This document shows positions 1 through 10,238 of a DNA stretch of 64,000 nt, in pieces. The notes beneath the pieces were generated by a model. The model had not been told where the DNA came from and searched no databases. It saw only the letters and a list, made by a program, of their open reading frames with translations. Every line of letters starts with the position of its first letter. The first letter of the stretch is position 1. The stretch comes from Salinimonas iocasae (GTDB taxonomy: Bacteria; Pseudomonadota; Gammaproteobacteria; Enterobacterales; Alteromonadaceae): contig NZ_CP039852.1 of NCBI RefSeq assembly GCF_006228385.1, positions 682,001 through 746,000 of the forward strand, given 5' to 3'. The position numbers were made by a program, and so were the translations under genes.

Positions 1-768
1 CTGGGACATTACGGCGCTGAAAGAGGTGTCACCTATCTGTTGCTCAACCTGTGAAAGTGCTTGCTTAGCTTCTGCCTGTTCGGGATCCAGCGCGACAATT
101 TTCTGCAATGCCTCATACTGCTTTTGCAGATTATTTTCTACCTTGCCCACACGAGCCTGTTCGTACAGGGATTGCACTTCTGCAAAAACATCAATGCGCG
201 CTTTAAGCGCCAGCGCCGGCGCATCGTCAGGTTTTACGTTTAGCGCAGCAGAAACCGCTGAGCGGGCATCATGAATATTGCCGTTTTTATAGGCAGAACG
301 CGCTTCTTCCAGTGCAGAAATATACGCCTGTTCATACGCGGTATTAAACTGCGAAAGCGCCTTATCAATATCGTCCAGCGTATCTTCTGTGCGCTGGAAA
401 TGACTTTGTCCGTAAAGCGCGTAAGCCTTTTGCAAGCGTTCATTTAAGGAACTAACCGTATCAGGCTGCCAGTTACGTTTCGCATCACTGATAGCAGAAA
501 GCACAGCTTTTGTCTGGCTTAAACGCTGCTGTAACGCGCGCTTTTCATCGTCACTAAGGGTTTTGGCCAGCTGCGCAGCCTCATTATCTGCTCCCCTTTG
601 CTGCTTCTCATCGGAAGCAGCGCTGTCGGGCTCGCCTGATAACAACGGCACTATCAGGTAAAGCGCCAACGCCAGAAGTGCTGCCAGAGCTATCGCTACA
701 GTCAGCTTTAGCAGCACCGATTTGTGATGTTTTTTGCCCTGATCGATGTCCCTGTCTATACTGCTCAC
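1..768 (-). CDS. Membrane-anchored helical/TPR-like protein, 3' part cut by the window edge
   Basis: The frame is open from a GTG at 768-766 to the window edge, about 256 residues, and the C-terminus lies outside. An in-frame TAA lies a few codons upstream and an AGG-type ribosome site precedes the GTG, so this start is well placed. The protein begins with a short charged cytoplasmic segment (SSIDRDIDQGKKHHKS), then one transmembrane helix at about residues 20-42. A long Ala/Gln/Glu-rich helical region follows that looks like TPR or coiled-coil repeats (for example EARSAYKNGNIHDARSAV). It starts 15 bases after the upstream lipoprotein gene stops, so it is the third gene of an envelope operon. 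I do not recognise a named family. A periplasmic scaffold role is an inference from topology. Confidence 0.72.
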   Translation of the reverse strand, partial: MSSIDRDIDQGKKHHKSVLLKLTVAIALAALLALALYLIVPLLSGEPDSAASDEKQQRGADNEAAQLAKTLSDDEKRALQQRLSQTKAVLSAISDAKRNWQPDTVSSLNERLQKAYALYGQSHFQRTEDTLDDIDKALSQFNTAYEQAYISALEEARSAYKNGNIHDARSAVSAALNVKPDDAPALALKARIDVFAEVQSLYEQARVGKVENNLQKQYEALQKIVALDPEQAEAKQALSQVEQQIGDTSFSAVMSQ

Positions 769-783
769 GCTAGGTACCTGTGG

Positions 784-2082
784 TTATAATTGCTGATCAG
801 GGGTCGCTTCAAGCTGATAAATTTCGTACAGACGCTGACGAAGCTGTGTATGCTGCTCTGCAGCTGTACCGGTTAACTCAATGCTCTGATCTTTGAACTC
901 AACCACTTGCGGAGTGACTTTGATATCCAGGTTTTCACCTTTCTCCTCAAGAATATCCCGGACTCCCTGAATTTCCTTATTGGTTTTGACCGCATCAGCC
1001 AGCGAGACCGCTGCAGCCACACCAGCCACAGCAGCGCCGACCTGACCTGCGGTAGACCCTGAGTTTTTACCCAGCAAAACAGCAGCAACCAGTCCGATGC
1101 CCGCTATTGCCTGCGCCTGAGTCCGTTCTTCTTTTTTACGGCGGATATCCGCTGCAATAGGCAGGGTTTCTTTTTGATAAGTACGGTACACATCATGCGT
1201 TTCGGCATAGAACGTTTCGTAGCTATCCTGCAGGGAATCAACAAACTGGTTGTCTTTTGCCTGAATACGCTGAATGCGCTGATACATCGGATCCTGGGCT
1301 GATGGCGCACCTTTTAACTCAAAATGTGCCTGAGAGGCGCCCCAGCTTTTCTCTTTTTCCAGATACGGGCTGAATGCTTCTGGTGAGTACATCGCCGCGT
1401 AACGTAAGTCTGCAATTTGCTCAATCTCACGTTTGTCGCTTTCTGACTTTTTCATCAGCACGTCATAGATATGGGCCGCGATTTGATTAAATATGGGTTC
1501 GTAAGGGTTGCCGCCTTTACGAAATGCATCGCGGTAGAAGCCTTCACTGACCCGGTATTCAAATTCTTCTTCATCCCATACCCGGTTGGCGGCGTCCATA
1601 ATTCGAATACCGATTTCGACGGTTTCAGTATCGGAGTAATTGATTTTACCCAACACATACACGTCGGCACTGGCATTGGCATCAGGGGTAACGTTAATCG
1701 CGCCAAAGGCATTTGTTTCCTGCAGGGCTTTCTTGGTATTGATGGCAAAGCGGTTGGCCTCGAGCCGTCTGACCTGCGGCCAGATATCCTGCTCAACAAC
1801 CTCTTCATCATCAATATTGCCATATTTATCGGTGGGGATACCCGGATCGAAAACAGGAATGGCAACATCTAAGAATATATTCGAAGAATAGTTGTATTTT
1901 CGTTTTGCATTGCCCAACTCACCGCCGGATTGCGGGCCGCCCAGTGTCGGGCCTACGCTGGTCACATTGGTCTGTGTACTCTGGCACCCGGCCAGTGCAA
2001 TTGTTGCTGCGGCCAATGCCACGCCTAGTTTACGTGTCATTCCTTTGAATTTATTGTTCAGTGTCACGTGAGTATCTCCCAT
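784..2082 (-). CDS. Putative outer-membrane-associated lipoprotein, family not recognised
   Basis: A 432-residue protein whose N-terminus carries a lipoprotein signal: a basic n-region (KFKGMTRK), a hydrophobic stretch and the lipobox LAGC. ATG at 2082 is possible, but GTG at 2067 has a better spaced GGGAG site and still keeps the signal. The mature part has a mixed alpha/beta domain with motifs such as ADVYVLGKINYSDTETVEIG, loosely like secretion- or curli-type lipoproteins that sense or assemble envelope structures. A glycine/alanine-rich hydrophobic segment follows at about residues 320-365 (GIGLVAAVLLG, GAAVAGVAAAVSL), which could insert in a membrane. It lies 5 bases after the preceding gene and 15 before the next, so the three are probably cotranscribed. 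No function is assigned. Confidence 0.8.
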   Translation of the reverse strand: MGDTHVTLNNKFKGMTRKLGVALAAATIALAGCQSTQTNVTSVGPTLGGPQSGGELGNAKRKYNYSSNIFLDVAIPVFDPGIPTDKYGNIDDEEVVEQDIWPQVRRLEANRFAINTKKALQETNAFGAINVTPDANASADVYVLGKINYSDTETVEIGIRIMDAANRVWDEEEFEYRVSEGFYRDAFRKGGNPYEPIFNQIAAHIYDVLMKKSESDKREIEQIADLRYAAMYSPEAFSPYLEKEKSWGASQAHFELKGAPSAQDPMYQRIQRIQAKDNQFVDSLQDSYETFYAETHDVYRTYQKETLPIAADIRRKKEERTQAQAIAGIGLVAAVLLGKNSGSTAGQVGAAVAGVAAAVSLADAVKTNKEIQGVRDILEEKGENLDIKVTPQVVEFKDQSIELTGTAAEQHTQLRQRLYEIYQLEATPDQQL

Positions 2083-2087
2083 AACTG

Positions 2088-2612
2088 TTAACTACATCCG
2101 TATTCGTTCATTAAAGACTGAAAGTGTGCTTTTTCGTTTTCTGTGGTAGCAGACTCCAGGCCTTGTTTTACCGCATCACACACAGCAGAGCTGCCTTGCT
2201 GTCCCTGGCCCCCCGAGTGCGCGCGAGTCTGGTCGGTGGTGCTGTGCTGTTGCTGTGATTGTGTTGTTTGGTATTCATTGGATGAGGATGTCCGTGCAGC
2301 GGCACTGTTGTCAGCAGATTCGCTATCCTGTTCACCGCTATCCCCACCGGCCTCAGCTAGCTTTTGAGCGCCACTATCAAGTGCCTCAGACATACATTCT
2401 TCGCTGGTATTCAGACTTTCTTCAAAATCGGCGTCCATTGCCGCCAACTGCTCTTCACGCGTCATCTGTGAGTTATCAATGTCCTCGAACTCAATGTAAG
2501 CGCAGTCGCTGTAATAAATGGGTTCAGCATCAGTTGAAAAAGCGGGAAGGGAGGCGGAACCTGCACCCAGGGTTAGGAGTAAAACGAGATGTCGGGAAAA
2601 CACTTGCATCAT
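2088..2612 (-). CDS. Small exported acidic protein, first gene of the envelope operon
   Basis: The reading frame extends further upstream, but the likely start is the ATG at 2612 (or 2609). An AGGA site sits a few bases before it, and translation then begins with a clean signal peptide (MMQVFSRHLVLLLTLGAG...SLPAFS). The mature protein of about 150 residues is acidic and low in complexity. It has a Ser/Gln/Thr-rich middle (for example QTTQSQQQHSTTDQ) and four cysteines (SDCAYIEF, EECMSEAL, SAVCDAV, YGCS), which suggests periplasmic disulfides. It is followed at 5 bases by the lipoprotein gene. No family is recognised. The low-complexity linker and cysteine pairs suggest a secreted or periplasmic partner of the lipoprotein. 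Confidence 0.65.
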   Translation of the reverse strand: MMQVFSRHLVLLLTLGAGSASLPAFSTDAEPIYYSDCAYIEFEDIDNSQMTREEQLAAMDADFEESLNTSEECMSEALDSGAQKLAEAGGDSGEQDSESADNSAAARTSSSNEYQTTQSQQQHSTTDQTRAHSGGQGQQGSSAVCDAVKQGLESATTENEKAHFQSLMNEYGCS

Positions 2613-3007
2613 TTTTTTCCTGTTTCTGTCATATTTCGCCATAAGCACGAACGAACACATTAACAATAAACCGGGTTGGCCAGCTGACCAACGGGCGATT
2701 AATGAATAGCGTGCATGTAAATGGCTTAACCAAACCTGAACAAGTGTATACAAAGGCTTCATCCATAAAGCGGTACGGGCATTGTTTTTTATTTTTGCGT
2801 TCCCTTAACTGCGTAATTTATACACGAGCTACAGGTAGAATAAAAGTTATAAATCAATGGGCTTCTTCATTAGTGAAGGTAGTTTTTTGACTGCAAAGCA
2901 CGGACAATCGTTCACAATGTTCTAACAATTTATAGGTTGAGTACTTGAATAGCGCGGGGAATTCTGGCTCAATTAATTATAATACAATACTATGTTTGTG
3001 AGGGTTC
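2613..3007. other. Divergent intergenic region between envelope operon and transketolase
   Basis: A 395-base AT-rich region with no credible gene. Its right end holds a perfect -10 hexamer (TATAAT, 2978-2983) that overlaps a TGTA-N-TACA-type operator, so the transketolase promoter is most likely there. A TTGACT hexamer lies at 2887-2892 without a convincing partner. Nothing else was recognised. Confidence 0.5.
2978..2986. promoter_or_regulatory. Candidate GntR/FadR-type operator before transketolase
   Basis: The site TATAATACA differs from the palindrome TGTAATACA by one base. It overlaps a perfect -10 hexamer about 22-30 bases before the transketolase ATG, a position suited to repression. 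Perfect copies of the palindrome lie before several arabinan genes of this window, which is why I read it as part of the same regulon. Confidence 0.5.
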
Positions 3008-4999
3008 ATGAAATATACCGGTTCTAAGTCTGCTGCGGCAATTCGCGTTCTGGCGGCTGACGCAGTGGAAAAAGCGAAGTCAGGGCACCCTGGCGCACCG
3101 ATGGGAATGGCTGATATTGCCACTGTATTGTGGCAGCAACACCTTAGCCATAATCCGGCCAACCCTTTATGGCCAAACCGGGACCGCTTCGTGCTGTCTA
3201 ACGGTCATGGGTCAATGCTGCAATATGCGCTATTACATTTATCAGGATACGATTTGCCCATTGAAGAATTAAGCAATTTTCGTCAGCTTCATTCAAAGAC
3301 ACCGGGCCACCCTGAATACGGCTATACGCCCGGCGTAGAAACCACCACAGGCCCGCTCGGAGCAGGTATTGCTAATGCTGTGGGAATGGCAATAGCAGAA
3401 AAAACACTCGCTGCTCAGTTTAATAAGCCGGACTACGCGCTGGTGGACCACTTCACCTACTGCTTTTTAGGTGACGGTTGCCTGATGGAAGGTATTTCTC
3501 ATGAGTCCTGCTCTTTAGCGGGAACCCTGGGGCTAGGTAAGTTAATTGCTTTTTATGACGATAATGGCATCTCAATTGACGGTGAGGTTGAAGGGTGGTT
3601 TACCGACGATACGACCAAACGCTTTGAGTCATACGGCTGGCACGTTATTGCCAACGTTGACGGACATGACAGCGAGGCCATTGCAGCCGCGATTGAGCAG
3701 GCGAAAAGCCAGTCGGATAAACCTACACTGATTAGCTGTAAAACCGTTATTGGCTTCGGGTCACCCAATAAGGGTGGCAGTCACTCAAGCCATGGCGCGC
3801 CATTAGGCGCTGACGAAGTCACCCTGATGCGTGAATTTCTAAACTGGAAAGATGAAGCATTCAGCATTCCGGACGATGTTTATCAGCAGTGGGATGCGAA
3901 AAAAGCTGGCGGTGAGCGTGAAAGCGCCTGGAACTCGCTCTTCGCAGATTACGAAGACGCCTACCCGGCTGAGGCCAAAGAATTTAAGCGCCGGGTTATC
4001 GACCGGACACTACCAGAGAACTTTGCAGAAACATCTGCTGAATTTGTTCATACCTGCCAGCAGGAAATGTCGGACATGGCGACGCGCAAAGCCTCGCAAA
4101 ATACTATCGGACATTTTGCCTCACAGTTGCCTGAATTGCTGGGTGGCTCAGCAGACCTAGCAGGGTCAAATTTAACCCTTTGGCCAGAAGTAAAAGGTTT
4201 ACAGGATGACCCTGCTGGCAACTACATCTATTACGGTGTACGTGAGTTTGGCATGAGTGCCATCATGAATGGTATAGCGCTACACGGTGGCTTTGTGCCA
4301 TTTGGTGCAACCTTCCTGATGTTTATGGAATACGCTCGAAACGCAGTGCGGATGGCTTCTTTGATGAAAGCCAAAGACATTTTTGTGTATACCCATGATT
4401 CTATCGGACAAGGTGAAGATGGTCCCACCCATCAACCCGTAGAACAACTTGCTAACCTGCGGATGACGCCGAATTTATCCACATGGCGACCTTGTGATGC
4501 AACGGAAACTGCGCAGGCATGGCGTCAGGCGCTACTTAAAGACGGGCCAAGCGCACTGGTCTTCACGCGTCAAGGCACTCACGCTTTACCCCGTGATGCG
4601 TCTCAGGTCGATAATATCGCCAAAGGTGGGTACACCTTAAAAGATGCGGATGATGCAAAACTAATTCTTATAGCAACCGGCTCGGAAGTGAACCTGGCGA
4701 TGAATGCGGCTCAGCAACTGGAAGATGAGGGAATTTCTGTGCGCGTCGTATCTATGCCATCTACTTCTTATTTTGATCAGCAGGATAAGACGTACCGCGA
4801 CAGTGTGCTGCCCGCCGATATTCCTAAGCTTGCCATTGAAGCTGCACACAGCGACTTCTGGTACAAGTATATTGGTAGTAACGGGGATATTCTTGGCATG
4901 ACCACATTCGGAGAGTCGGCGCCGGGTGGGGTACTGATGGAACACTTCGGTTTTACAACTGGAAATGTTGTCAAAAAAGCGAAAGCGTTACTTAACTGA
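3008..4999 (+). CDS. tktA: Transketolase
   Basis: A 663-residue ThDP-dependent transketolase that transfers two-carbon ketol units between pentose and hexose phosphates in the cytosol. The length matches the bacterial enzyme. The N-terminal motif [13 protein letters not shown] and the ThDP/Mg motif GDGCLMEG...DDNGISIDG are intact, as are the central pyrimidine-domain segments ([39 protein letters not shown]). It faces the envelope operon and converges on transaldolase across a shared terminator. The setting beside araBDA fits a supply role: D-xylulose 5-phosphate from arabinose breakdown is its substrate. An operator-like site over the promoter suggests co-regulation with arabinose genes, so this may be a locus-specific paralogue and not the only transketolase of the cell. 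Confidence 0.96.
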   Translation: MKYTGSKSAAAIRVLAADAVEKAKSGHPGAPMGMADIATVLWQQHLSHNPANPLWPNRDRFVLSNGHGSMLQYALLHLSGYDLPIEELSNFRQLHSKTPGHPEYGYTPGVETTTGPLGAGIANAVGMAIAEKTLAAQFNKPDYALVDHFTYCFLGDGCLMEGISHESCSLAGTLGLGKLIAFYDDNGISIDGEVEGWFTDDTTKRFESYGWHVIANVDGHDSEAIAAAIEQAKSQSDKPTLISCKTVIGFGSPNKGGSHSSHGAPLGADEVTLMREFLNWKDEAFSIPDDVYQQWDAKKAGGERESAWNSLFADYEDAYPAEAKEFKRRVIDRTLPENFAETSAEFVHTCQQEMSDMATRKASQNTIGHFASQLPELLGGSADLAGSNLTLWPEVKGLQDDPAGNYIYYGVREFGMSAIMNGIALHGGFVPFGATFLMFMEYARNAVRMASLMKAKDIFVYTHDSIGQGEDGPTHQPVEQLANLRMTPNLSTWRPCDATETAQAWRQALLKDGPSALVFTRQGTHALPRDASQVDNIAKGGYTLKDADDAKLILIATGSEVNLAMNAAQQLEDEGISVRVVSMPSTSYFDQQDKTYRDSVLPADIPKLAIEAAHSDFWYKYIGSNGDILGMTTFGESAPGGVLMEHFGFTTGNVVKKAKALLN

Positions 5000-5012
5000 T
5001 TTACTAAGAAAT

Positions 5013-5040
5013 AAAAAACCCGGCTCACGCCGGGTTTTTT
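5013..5040. terminator. Bidirectional rho-independent terminator between tktA and transaldolase
   Basis: A perfect hairpin with arms AAACCCGGC / GCCGGGTTT around TCAC, with A and T tracts on the two sides. It serves both convergent genes. Confidence 0.92.
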
Positions 5041-5055
5041 GTGTGTACAGGATGA

Positions 5056-6009
5056 TTACTCAACGAGTCCGATAAGCAGATCTTCCAGCTTTTCCTGGTC
5101 AACGGCAAACTGACGGATCCCTTCACCCAGTTTGTCACTGGCCATTTTGTCCTGGTTCATCTGCCAGCGGAAGGTCTGCTCACTGAGTACCGGATCGCGC
5201 GGTGAAACATGCTTTGCTGTAAATAATTTCTGTTCAAGCGGCGCGTCAGACTGTGCCAGTTCTTCCAGCAGCGCCGGCCCTATCGTCAGCCGGTCGCATC
5301 CTGCCAGTTGCTGTATTTCGCTGGTATTTCTAAAGCTGGCGCCCATCACAATTGTTGAAAAGTCATGTTCCTTAAAGTAGTTATAAATAGCCTTAACCGA
5401 AACCACGCCCGGATCGTTTGCGCCGCTGTAATCCTGATCGGGAACATTTGCCTTGTACCAGTCAAGAATACGACCTACGAAAGGTGAAATAAGGTAAACA
5501 CCCGCCTCAGCGCTCGCCCGCGCCTGGGCAAAAGAGAACACTAATGTAACATTACAGCGTATACCTTTGGATTCGAGAATATGCGCAGCCTGAATGCCTT
5601 CCCAGGTCGCAGCAATTTTTATCAGAACCCGTGATGTATCAACGCCCGCTTCCTCGTACAGCGAGATTAGTGTCAGCGCCTTCTCCACTGTCGCCATGGT
5701 GTCAAAGGACAAGCGCGCATCCACTTCGGTGGACACCAGCCCCGGTACCTGCTCTAACAACTTGCATCCAATCATCACTGCCAGTTTATCTGTTGCCAGC
5801 GCAACAACGTCATCGGCAGAATTCTGCTGACGCGCCCAGTTCATCGCCTCTACACCTAAAGGCCTGAAAGCATCTGACTGCATTGCTTTTAGTAATAGCG
5901 AGGGGTTGGTCGTAGCATCCTGCGGCTGGTAATGCTCGATCGCATTAAAGTCACCGGTATCCGCAACCACGGTAGTCATGGTTTTTAACTGTTCTAACTG
6001 TGTCGGCAT
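5056..6009 (-). CDS. talB: Transaldolase
   Basis: A class I transaldolase of about 317 residues that moves a dihydroxyacetone unit from sedoheptulose 7-phosphate to glyceraldehyde 3-phosphate. The Schiff-base lysine is in [12 protein letters not shown] (about residue 131). Family blocks are intact: [55 protein letters not shown] and MGASFRN. Two ATGs lie close together at 6015 and 6009. The second is preceded by GGA at proper spacing and gives MPTQLEQL, so I chose it. The gene is divergent from araB across a promoter region and convergent with transketolase, forming a pentose-phosphate module around the arabinose operon. Confidence 0.96.
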   Translation of the reverse strand: MPTQLEQLKTMTTVVADTGDFNAIEHYQPQDATTNPSLLLKAMQSDAFRPLGVEAMNWARQQNSADDVVALATDKLAVMIGCKLLEQVPGLVSTEVDARLSFDTMATVEKALTLISLYEEAGVDTSRVLIKIAATWEGIQAAHILESKGIRCNVTLVFSFAQARASAEAGVYLISPFVGRILDWYKANVPDQDYSGANDPGVVSVKAIYNYFKEHDFSTIVMGASFRNTSEIQQLAGCDRLTIGPALLEELAQSDAPLEQKLFTAKHVSPRDPVLSEQTFRWQMNQDKMASDKLGEGIRQFAVDQEKLEDLLIGLVE

Positions 6010-6138
6010 ATGCATTCCATAAAACGTGTCAGGGTTAAATGACGGGGTACTTCGTAAAGCTATCCCAAATCACGAACTGCAGGCAGGCTAGCCGGATACT
6101 GTCTCGCGCAGCGAGCGCATCCTGTTAATAATCTTTTT

Positions 6139-6179
6139 ATATTACCTTTACAATTCGGTATTGTTGATATTATCATACA
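6139..6179. promoter_or_regulatory. Degenerate operator-like sites before araBDA
   Basis: Two 9-base sites, TATATTACC (6139-6147) and TATCATACA (6171-6179), each match TGTA-N-TACA at seven of nine positions in the araB-transaldolase divergent promoter region. The matches are weak and are reported only because stronger copies precede many neighbouring arabinose genes. Confidence 0.3.
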
Positions 6180-6228
6180 AATAAATGTTGTGACTAATTT
6201 TGTTAACAGTTCATCGAAAAGGGTCTCT

Positions 6229-7887
6229 ATGTCTCGCTATTCGCTGGGATTGGATTATGGTTCGGACTCAGTACGTGCACTTCTGGTGGACGTGAGCACC
6301 GGCGCCGAACTTGCCAGTCATCAAATAAACTATCCGCGCTGGTCGCAGGGACGTTACTGTGTACCTGCTGAAGATCAATATCGCCAGCATCCTCAGGACT
6401 ACATTGATAGCCTTATCGCCGTGGTGCGTGGGTTATGGGAAAAAGTGCCAGCTGGCACCGCCGATAATGTCATCGGCATGAGTTTCGATACCACCGGTTC
6501 TACACCTGTTGCCGTTAATGAAGAAGGCACGCCTCTGGCGCTGACCGATGCGTTTGCTGAAAACCCGAATGCCATGTTTGTGTTGTGGAAGGACCATACC
6601 GCCTTACAGGAAGCTAAAGAAATCACCGCGGCCGCCAACAATAACGATATCAATTATCTGGCTTACATGGGCGGCATTTACTCTTCAGAATGGTATTGGG
6701 CGAAAGCGCTGCACATTTTCAGAAACGATGCCGACGTGAAGGCTGCCACCTACGCCTGGGTTGAACATTGTGACTGGATGACTGCGCTGATGTGTGGAAA
6801 AACCCATCCTTCGCAAATGACGTTCGGACGCTGCGCCACCGGCCACAAAATGATGTGGAACGAACACTGGGACGGCTTCCCGCCAAATGAATTCTTCACG
6901 GGGATAGACCCGTTACTTGATGGGTTGGTGGATAACATCAATGCCGATACCAGACCCAGCCATGAAAAAGCCGGCGCGCTAACTAATGAGTGGGCAGAAA
7001 AGCTCGGTTTACCTGAAGGTATTGCGATTGGTTATGGCGCCTTTGATTGTCATATGGGTGCCGTGGCGGCAAATGTACGTCAGGGCGTACTGACCAAAGT
7101 AATGGGGACGTCTACCTGCGATATCACTGTGACCTCTAAATCTCATCTTGGTGACACCTGCGTTAAAGGGATTTGCGGTCAGGTGGATGGCTCTGTGGTA
7201 CCAGAGATGATTGGGCTTGAAGCCGGACAATCTGCATTTGGCGATCTGTACGCATGGTTCAAAGACGTGGTCTTATGGCCTACACGCCAGTTGATGAGTG
7301 AACTAACAGAGACTGGCCAGCGTGAGCTGGTGGAAAAAATTGAAGAATCTGCCCTGGTTCGTTTATCGGATGCGGCCTCGCTGTTGCCGGTTAAAGAAAG
7401 CGACATTGTTGCGCTGGATTGGGTAAACGGGCGTCGTACGCCAGACGCTGATCAAAGTGTTGCTATGGCGATGGCCGGTATAAAAATGGGCGCTGATGCA
7501 CCTCAGTTGTTTAAGGCGCTGGTGGAAGCCACCGCATTTGGCGCGCGCGCTATCACCGAGCGGTTTGAGCAACAGGGTGTGCCCATCGAATCTGTTGTAA
7601 CCATTGGTGGTATTTCCAAAAAATCAGACTATGTCATGCAAGTGTGTGCAGATGTCTGGAATTGTCCCATCGATGTGCTTGAAAGCGAGCAAAGCTGTGC
7701 ACTGGGCGCAGCCATTATGGCTGCCGTGGCCGCGGGGGCATTTGACTCTGTTGAGGCTGCGCAGGCGGTGATGGCATCGCCGGTATGTAAGCAATATACA
7801 CCGAATGAGCAGCGCGCACAGATTTACGATGTGCTTTATCACAAGTACACGCAACTGGGACAATTTGTAGATGGAGGTAATCCATGA
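6229..7887 (+). CDS. araB: L-ribulokinase
   Basis: An FGGY-family kinase of 552 residues that phosphorylates L-ribulose to L-ribulose 5-phosphate. The frame also opens at a GTG 39 bases earlier, but the ATG at 6229 follows a GGG site and starts at the conserved N-terminal strand (SRYSLGLDYGSDSVRALLVD, the phosphate-1 loop). Other family segments are GMSFDTTGSTPVAV, the ATP-site motif VMGTSTCDI and the C-terminal GGISKKSDYVMQVCADV. Its length fits AraB, and the downstream genes are araD and araA, so the ribulokinase assignment is secure among FGGY kinases. Its stop overlaps the araD start (ATGA), which implies translational coupling. Confidence 0.96.
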   Translation: MSRYSLGLDYGSDSVRALLVDVSTGAELASHQINYPRWSQGRYCVPAEDQYRQHPQDYIDSLIAVVRGLWEKVPAGTADNVIGMSFDTTGSTPVAVNEEGTPLALTDAFAENPNAMFVLWKDHTALQEAKEITAAANNNDINYLAYMGGIYSSEWYWAKALHIFRNDADVKAATYAWVEHCDWMTALMCGKTHPSQMTFGRCATGHKMMWNEHWDGFPPNEFFTGIDPLLDGLVDNINADTRPSHEKAGALTNEWAEKLGLPEGIAIGYGAFDCHMGAVAANVRQGVLTKVMGTSTCDITVTSKSHLGDTCVKGICGQVDGSVVPEMIGLEAGQSAFGDLYAWFKDVVLWPTRQLMSELTETGQRELVEKIEESALVRLSDAASLLPVKESDIVALDWVNGRRTPDADQSVAMAMAGIKMGADAPQLFKALVEATAFGARAITERFEQQGVPIESVVTIGGISKKSDYVMQVCADVWNCPIDVLESEQSCALGAAIMAAVAAGAFDSVEAAQAVMASPVCKQYTPNEQRAQIYDVLYHKYTQLGQFVDGGNP

Positions 7888-8576
7888 GTTACAAAGAATT
7901 AAAGCGTGAAGTATTTGAAGCCAATATGGAGCTTCAGCGCAGAAATCTAGTGATTTATACCTTTGGCAATGTATCGCAGATAGACCGCGACAAGGGTGTG
8001 GTCGCGATAAAGCCCAGTGGCGTTGCTTATGAAGATATGAAGCCTGAAGACATTGTGGTCGTCGACCTGGAAAACACGGTAGTGGAAGGCTCTATGCGCC
8101 CCTCGTCTGATACCAAAACCCATACGCATTTGTATCGGGCCTTTGACAGCATTGGTGGTGTGACCCATACCCACAGCACTTATGCTACCGCATGGGCTCA
8201 GGCTCGCCAGAGCATTCCGTGTCTGGGCACAACCCATGCTGATTATGTGCATGGTGATATCACCTGTACACGCGACCTCACCGATGATCAGGTGAACGGC
8301 GACTATGAGGAAGAAACCGGCGTGCAGATTACCGACGCCTATGCAGAGCGTGATCCTAACGCTGCGCCTATGGTGATTGTGGCCGGTCATGCGCCTTTTA
8401 CCTGGGGTAAAGATGCAGCGCAGTCGGTTTATCACGCTGCATTACTGGAAGAAATTGCCCGGATGGCCTACCTGACAAGAACGTTGGATCCGCACGCAGC
8501 CGTGCTCAAGCAGGCTGTGATGGACAAACACTATTTACGTAAACACGGTAAAAATGCCTATTACGGGCAAAGCTAA
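7884..8576 (+). CDS. araD: L-ribulose-5-phosphate 4-epimerase
   Basis: A 230-residue class II aldolase/adducin-fold epimerase converting L-ribulose 5-phosphate to D-xylulose 5-phosphate, the entry point to the pentose phosphate pathway. The zinc ligands are visible as THTHST (His at about 95 and 97) and GHAPFTWG (His at about 168). The phosphate-binding segments TFGNVSQID and KPSGVAYEDM are present. The start overlaps the araB stop by four bases. The order araB-araD-araA differs from the araBAD order of Escherichia coli. Confidence 0.96.
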   Translation: MSYKELKREVFEANMELQRRNLVIYTFGNVSQIDRDKGVVAIKPSGVAYEDMKPEDIVVVDLENTVVEGSMRPSSDTKTHTHLYRAFDSIGGVTHTHSTYATAWAQARQSIPCLGTTHADYVHGDITCTRDLTDDQVNGDYEEETGVQITDAYAERDPNAAPMVIVAGHAPFTWGKDAAQSVYHAALLEEIARMAYLTRTLDPHAAVLKQAVMDKHYLRKHGKNAYYGQS

Positions 8577-8606
8577 GCACCGTGCAGAATTGAAGAGGAT
8601 TTACTT

Positions 8607-10106
8607 ATGACGACGATGACGAAAGAAGTTTGGTTTGTCACAGGCTCACAGCACCTGTACGGCCCGAAGGTATTGGAAAATGTTGCCAGTGACAGTGAAG
8701 GCATTGTTAAAGGTCTGAACGGTACCAGCAAGCTGCCGGTGAACCTTGTTTTTAAGCCTGTCGTTAAATCGCCCGAAGAGATTCATGCTGTCTGCCAGCA
8801 GGCAAATACTGACAAAAATTGTGTCGGTCTGATTCTTTGGATGCACACGTTTTCTCCTGCCAAAATGTGGATAGCCGGGCTTAATGAGCTCAGAAAGCCG
8901 TGGATGCACCTGCATACGCAATTCAACGCTGCGTTGCCATGGGATTCAATTAACATGAATTACATGAACACGCACCAAAGTGCCCACGGCGACCGCGAAT
9001 TTGGCTTTATCGGTACGCGTATGCGTAAAGAACGCAAGGTAGTTGTTGGTCACTGGGAGCGCTCTGAAGTGCTGGCGCAAATTGATGACTGGTGCCGCGC
9101 TGCGATTGGCTGGCATGAAAGCCAGACGCTGAAAGTTGCACGCTTTGGCGACAATATGCGTCAGGTTGCGGTTACCGAGGGTGACAAAGTGGCAGCACAG
9201 ATCCAGTTCGGCTACGAAGTGCATGCCTTTGGTACGGCTGAACTTGCTGAACGCGTTGATGCGGTTTCCGAGGCAGATGTATCTGCGCAGTTAGATGAAT
9301 ATCACAATGATTACATCATCAGTAATGACACCTGGAAAGATAGTCATCACAAAGCGATGATTGAAAACGAAGCACGTCTGGAACTGGGCATGCAGCGCTT
9401 TTTAGATGACGGCAATTTCAAGGCGTTTACTAACTGCTTTGAAAACCTGGCGGGACTGTCAGGTCTGCCAGGACTTGCGACACAGCGTCTGATGTCAAAA
9501 GGCTATGGGTATGGCGGCGAAGGTGACTGGAAAACCGCTGCGATGGTTCGCATCATGAAGGCAATGGGCGAAGGACGTAAAGGTGGTTGTTCATTCATGG
9601 AAGACTACACCTATAACCTGGGCGACCCTGATCAGGTACTGGGTGCTCACATGTTGGAAATTTGTCCCAGTATTTCGTCAGCCAAACCCAGATTGGAAGT
9701 CCATCATCATACAATCGGTGTAAAGTGTGACGTTGGCCGACTGCTATTCACTGCAACACCAGGACCTGCTATTAACGTTTCTCCCATTGATATGGGGAAT
9801 CGTTTCCGCATCCTGATTAATGAGGTGGATACGGTTGCACCTCCTGCAGAACTGCCGCACTTGCCGGTGGCGTCTGCATTATGGGAGCCTAAGCCTAACC
9901 TGTCTGTTGCAGCAGCCGCGTGGATTCACGCTGGTGGCGCGCACCATACAGCGTACAGCCAGGCCGTTACCACTGACATGATTGTCGATTATGCAGAAAT
10001 GGCTGGCGTTGAAACCGTCATCATAGACCAGGATACGACGATTCGTGGGCTAAAATCTGAACTGCGCAACAATGCGGCATACTACATGCTCAGACAAGGG
10101 GTGTAA
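8607..10106 (+). CDS. araA: L-arabinose isomerase
   Basis: A 499-residue isomerase, the usual length, converting L-arabinose to L-ribulose with a divalent metal in the cytosol. It opens with the family motif [13 protein letters not shown]. It keeps [25 protein letters not shown], the substrate/metal region [18 protein letters not shown] with [25 protein letters not shown] and the C-terminal [11 protein letters not shown]. It follows araD after 30 bases with a GAGGA site, so araBDA form one operon, ended by the hairpin at 10161-10192. Confidence 0.97.
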   Translation: MTTMTKEVWFVTGSQHLYGPKVLENVASDSEGIVKGLNGTSKLPVNLVFKPVVKSPEEIHAVCQQANTDKNCVGLILWMHTFSPAKMWIAGLNELRKPWMHLHTQFNAALPWDSINMNYMNTHQSAHGDREFGFIGTRMRKERKVVVGHWERSEVLAQIDDWCRAAIGWHESQTLKVARFGDNMRQVAVTEGDKVAAQIQFGYEVHAFGTAELAERVDAVSEADVSAQLDEYHNDYIISNDTWKDSHHKAMIENEARLELGMQRFLDDGNFKAFTNCFENLAGLSGLPGLATQRLMSKGYGYGGEGDWKTAAMVRIMKAMGEGRKGGCSFMEDYTYNLGDPDQVLGAHMLEICPSISSAKPRLEVHHHTIGVKCDVGRLLFTATPGPAINVSPIDMGNRFRILINEVDTVAPPAELPHLPVASALWEPKPNLSVAAAAWIHAGGAHHTAYSQAVTTDMIVDYAEMAGVETVIIDQDTTIRGLKSELRNNAAYYMLRQGV

Positions 10107-10160
10107 GTCACCGACAGTCACCAAAAACTGGTGATGGTCCTGACTTGTCATAGTTAACAG

Positions 10161-10192
10161 AACTGGCCCTGGTGGTCAGTTTTGTTGTTTTT
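10161..10192 (+). terminator. Rho-independent terminator after araA
   Basis: Stem AACTGGCC / GGTCAGTT (one G-T pair) with loop CTGGT, followed by the T-rich run TTGTTGTTTTT. It separates araBDA from the HAD gene. Confidence 0.7.
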
Positions 10193-10238
10193 AATTCAAT
10201 ACAATTTTCAGGCAATAATAGCCTGATGGTGGGAAACG

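Noticed and set aside
1471..1872. 133-codon plus-strand frame opposite the envelope lipoprotein gene
   Set aside because: The opposite strand carries a full-length lipoprotein with a clear signal and lipobox. This frame is its antisense shadow.
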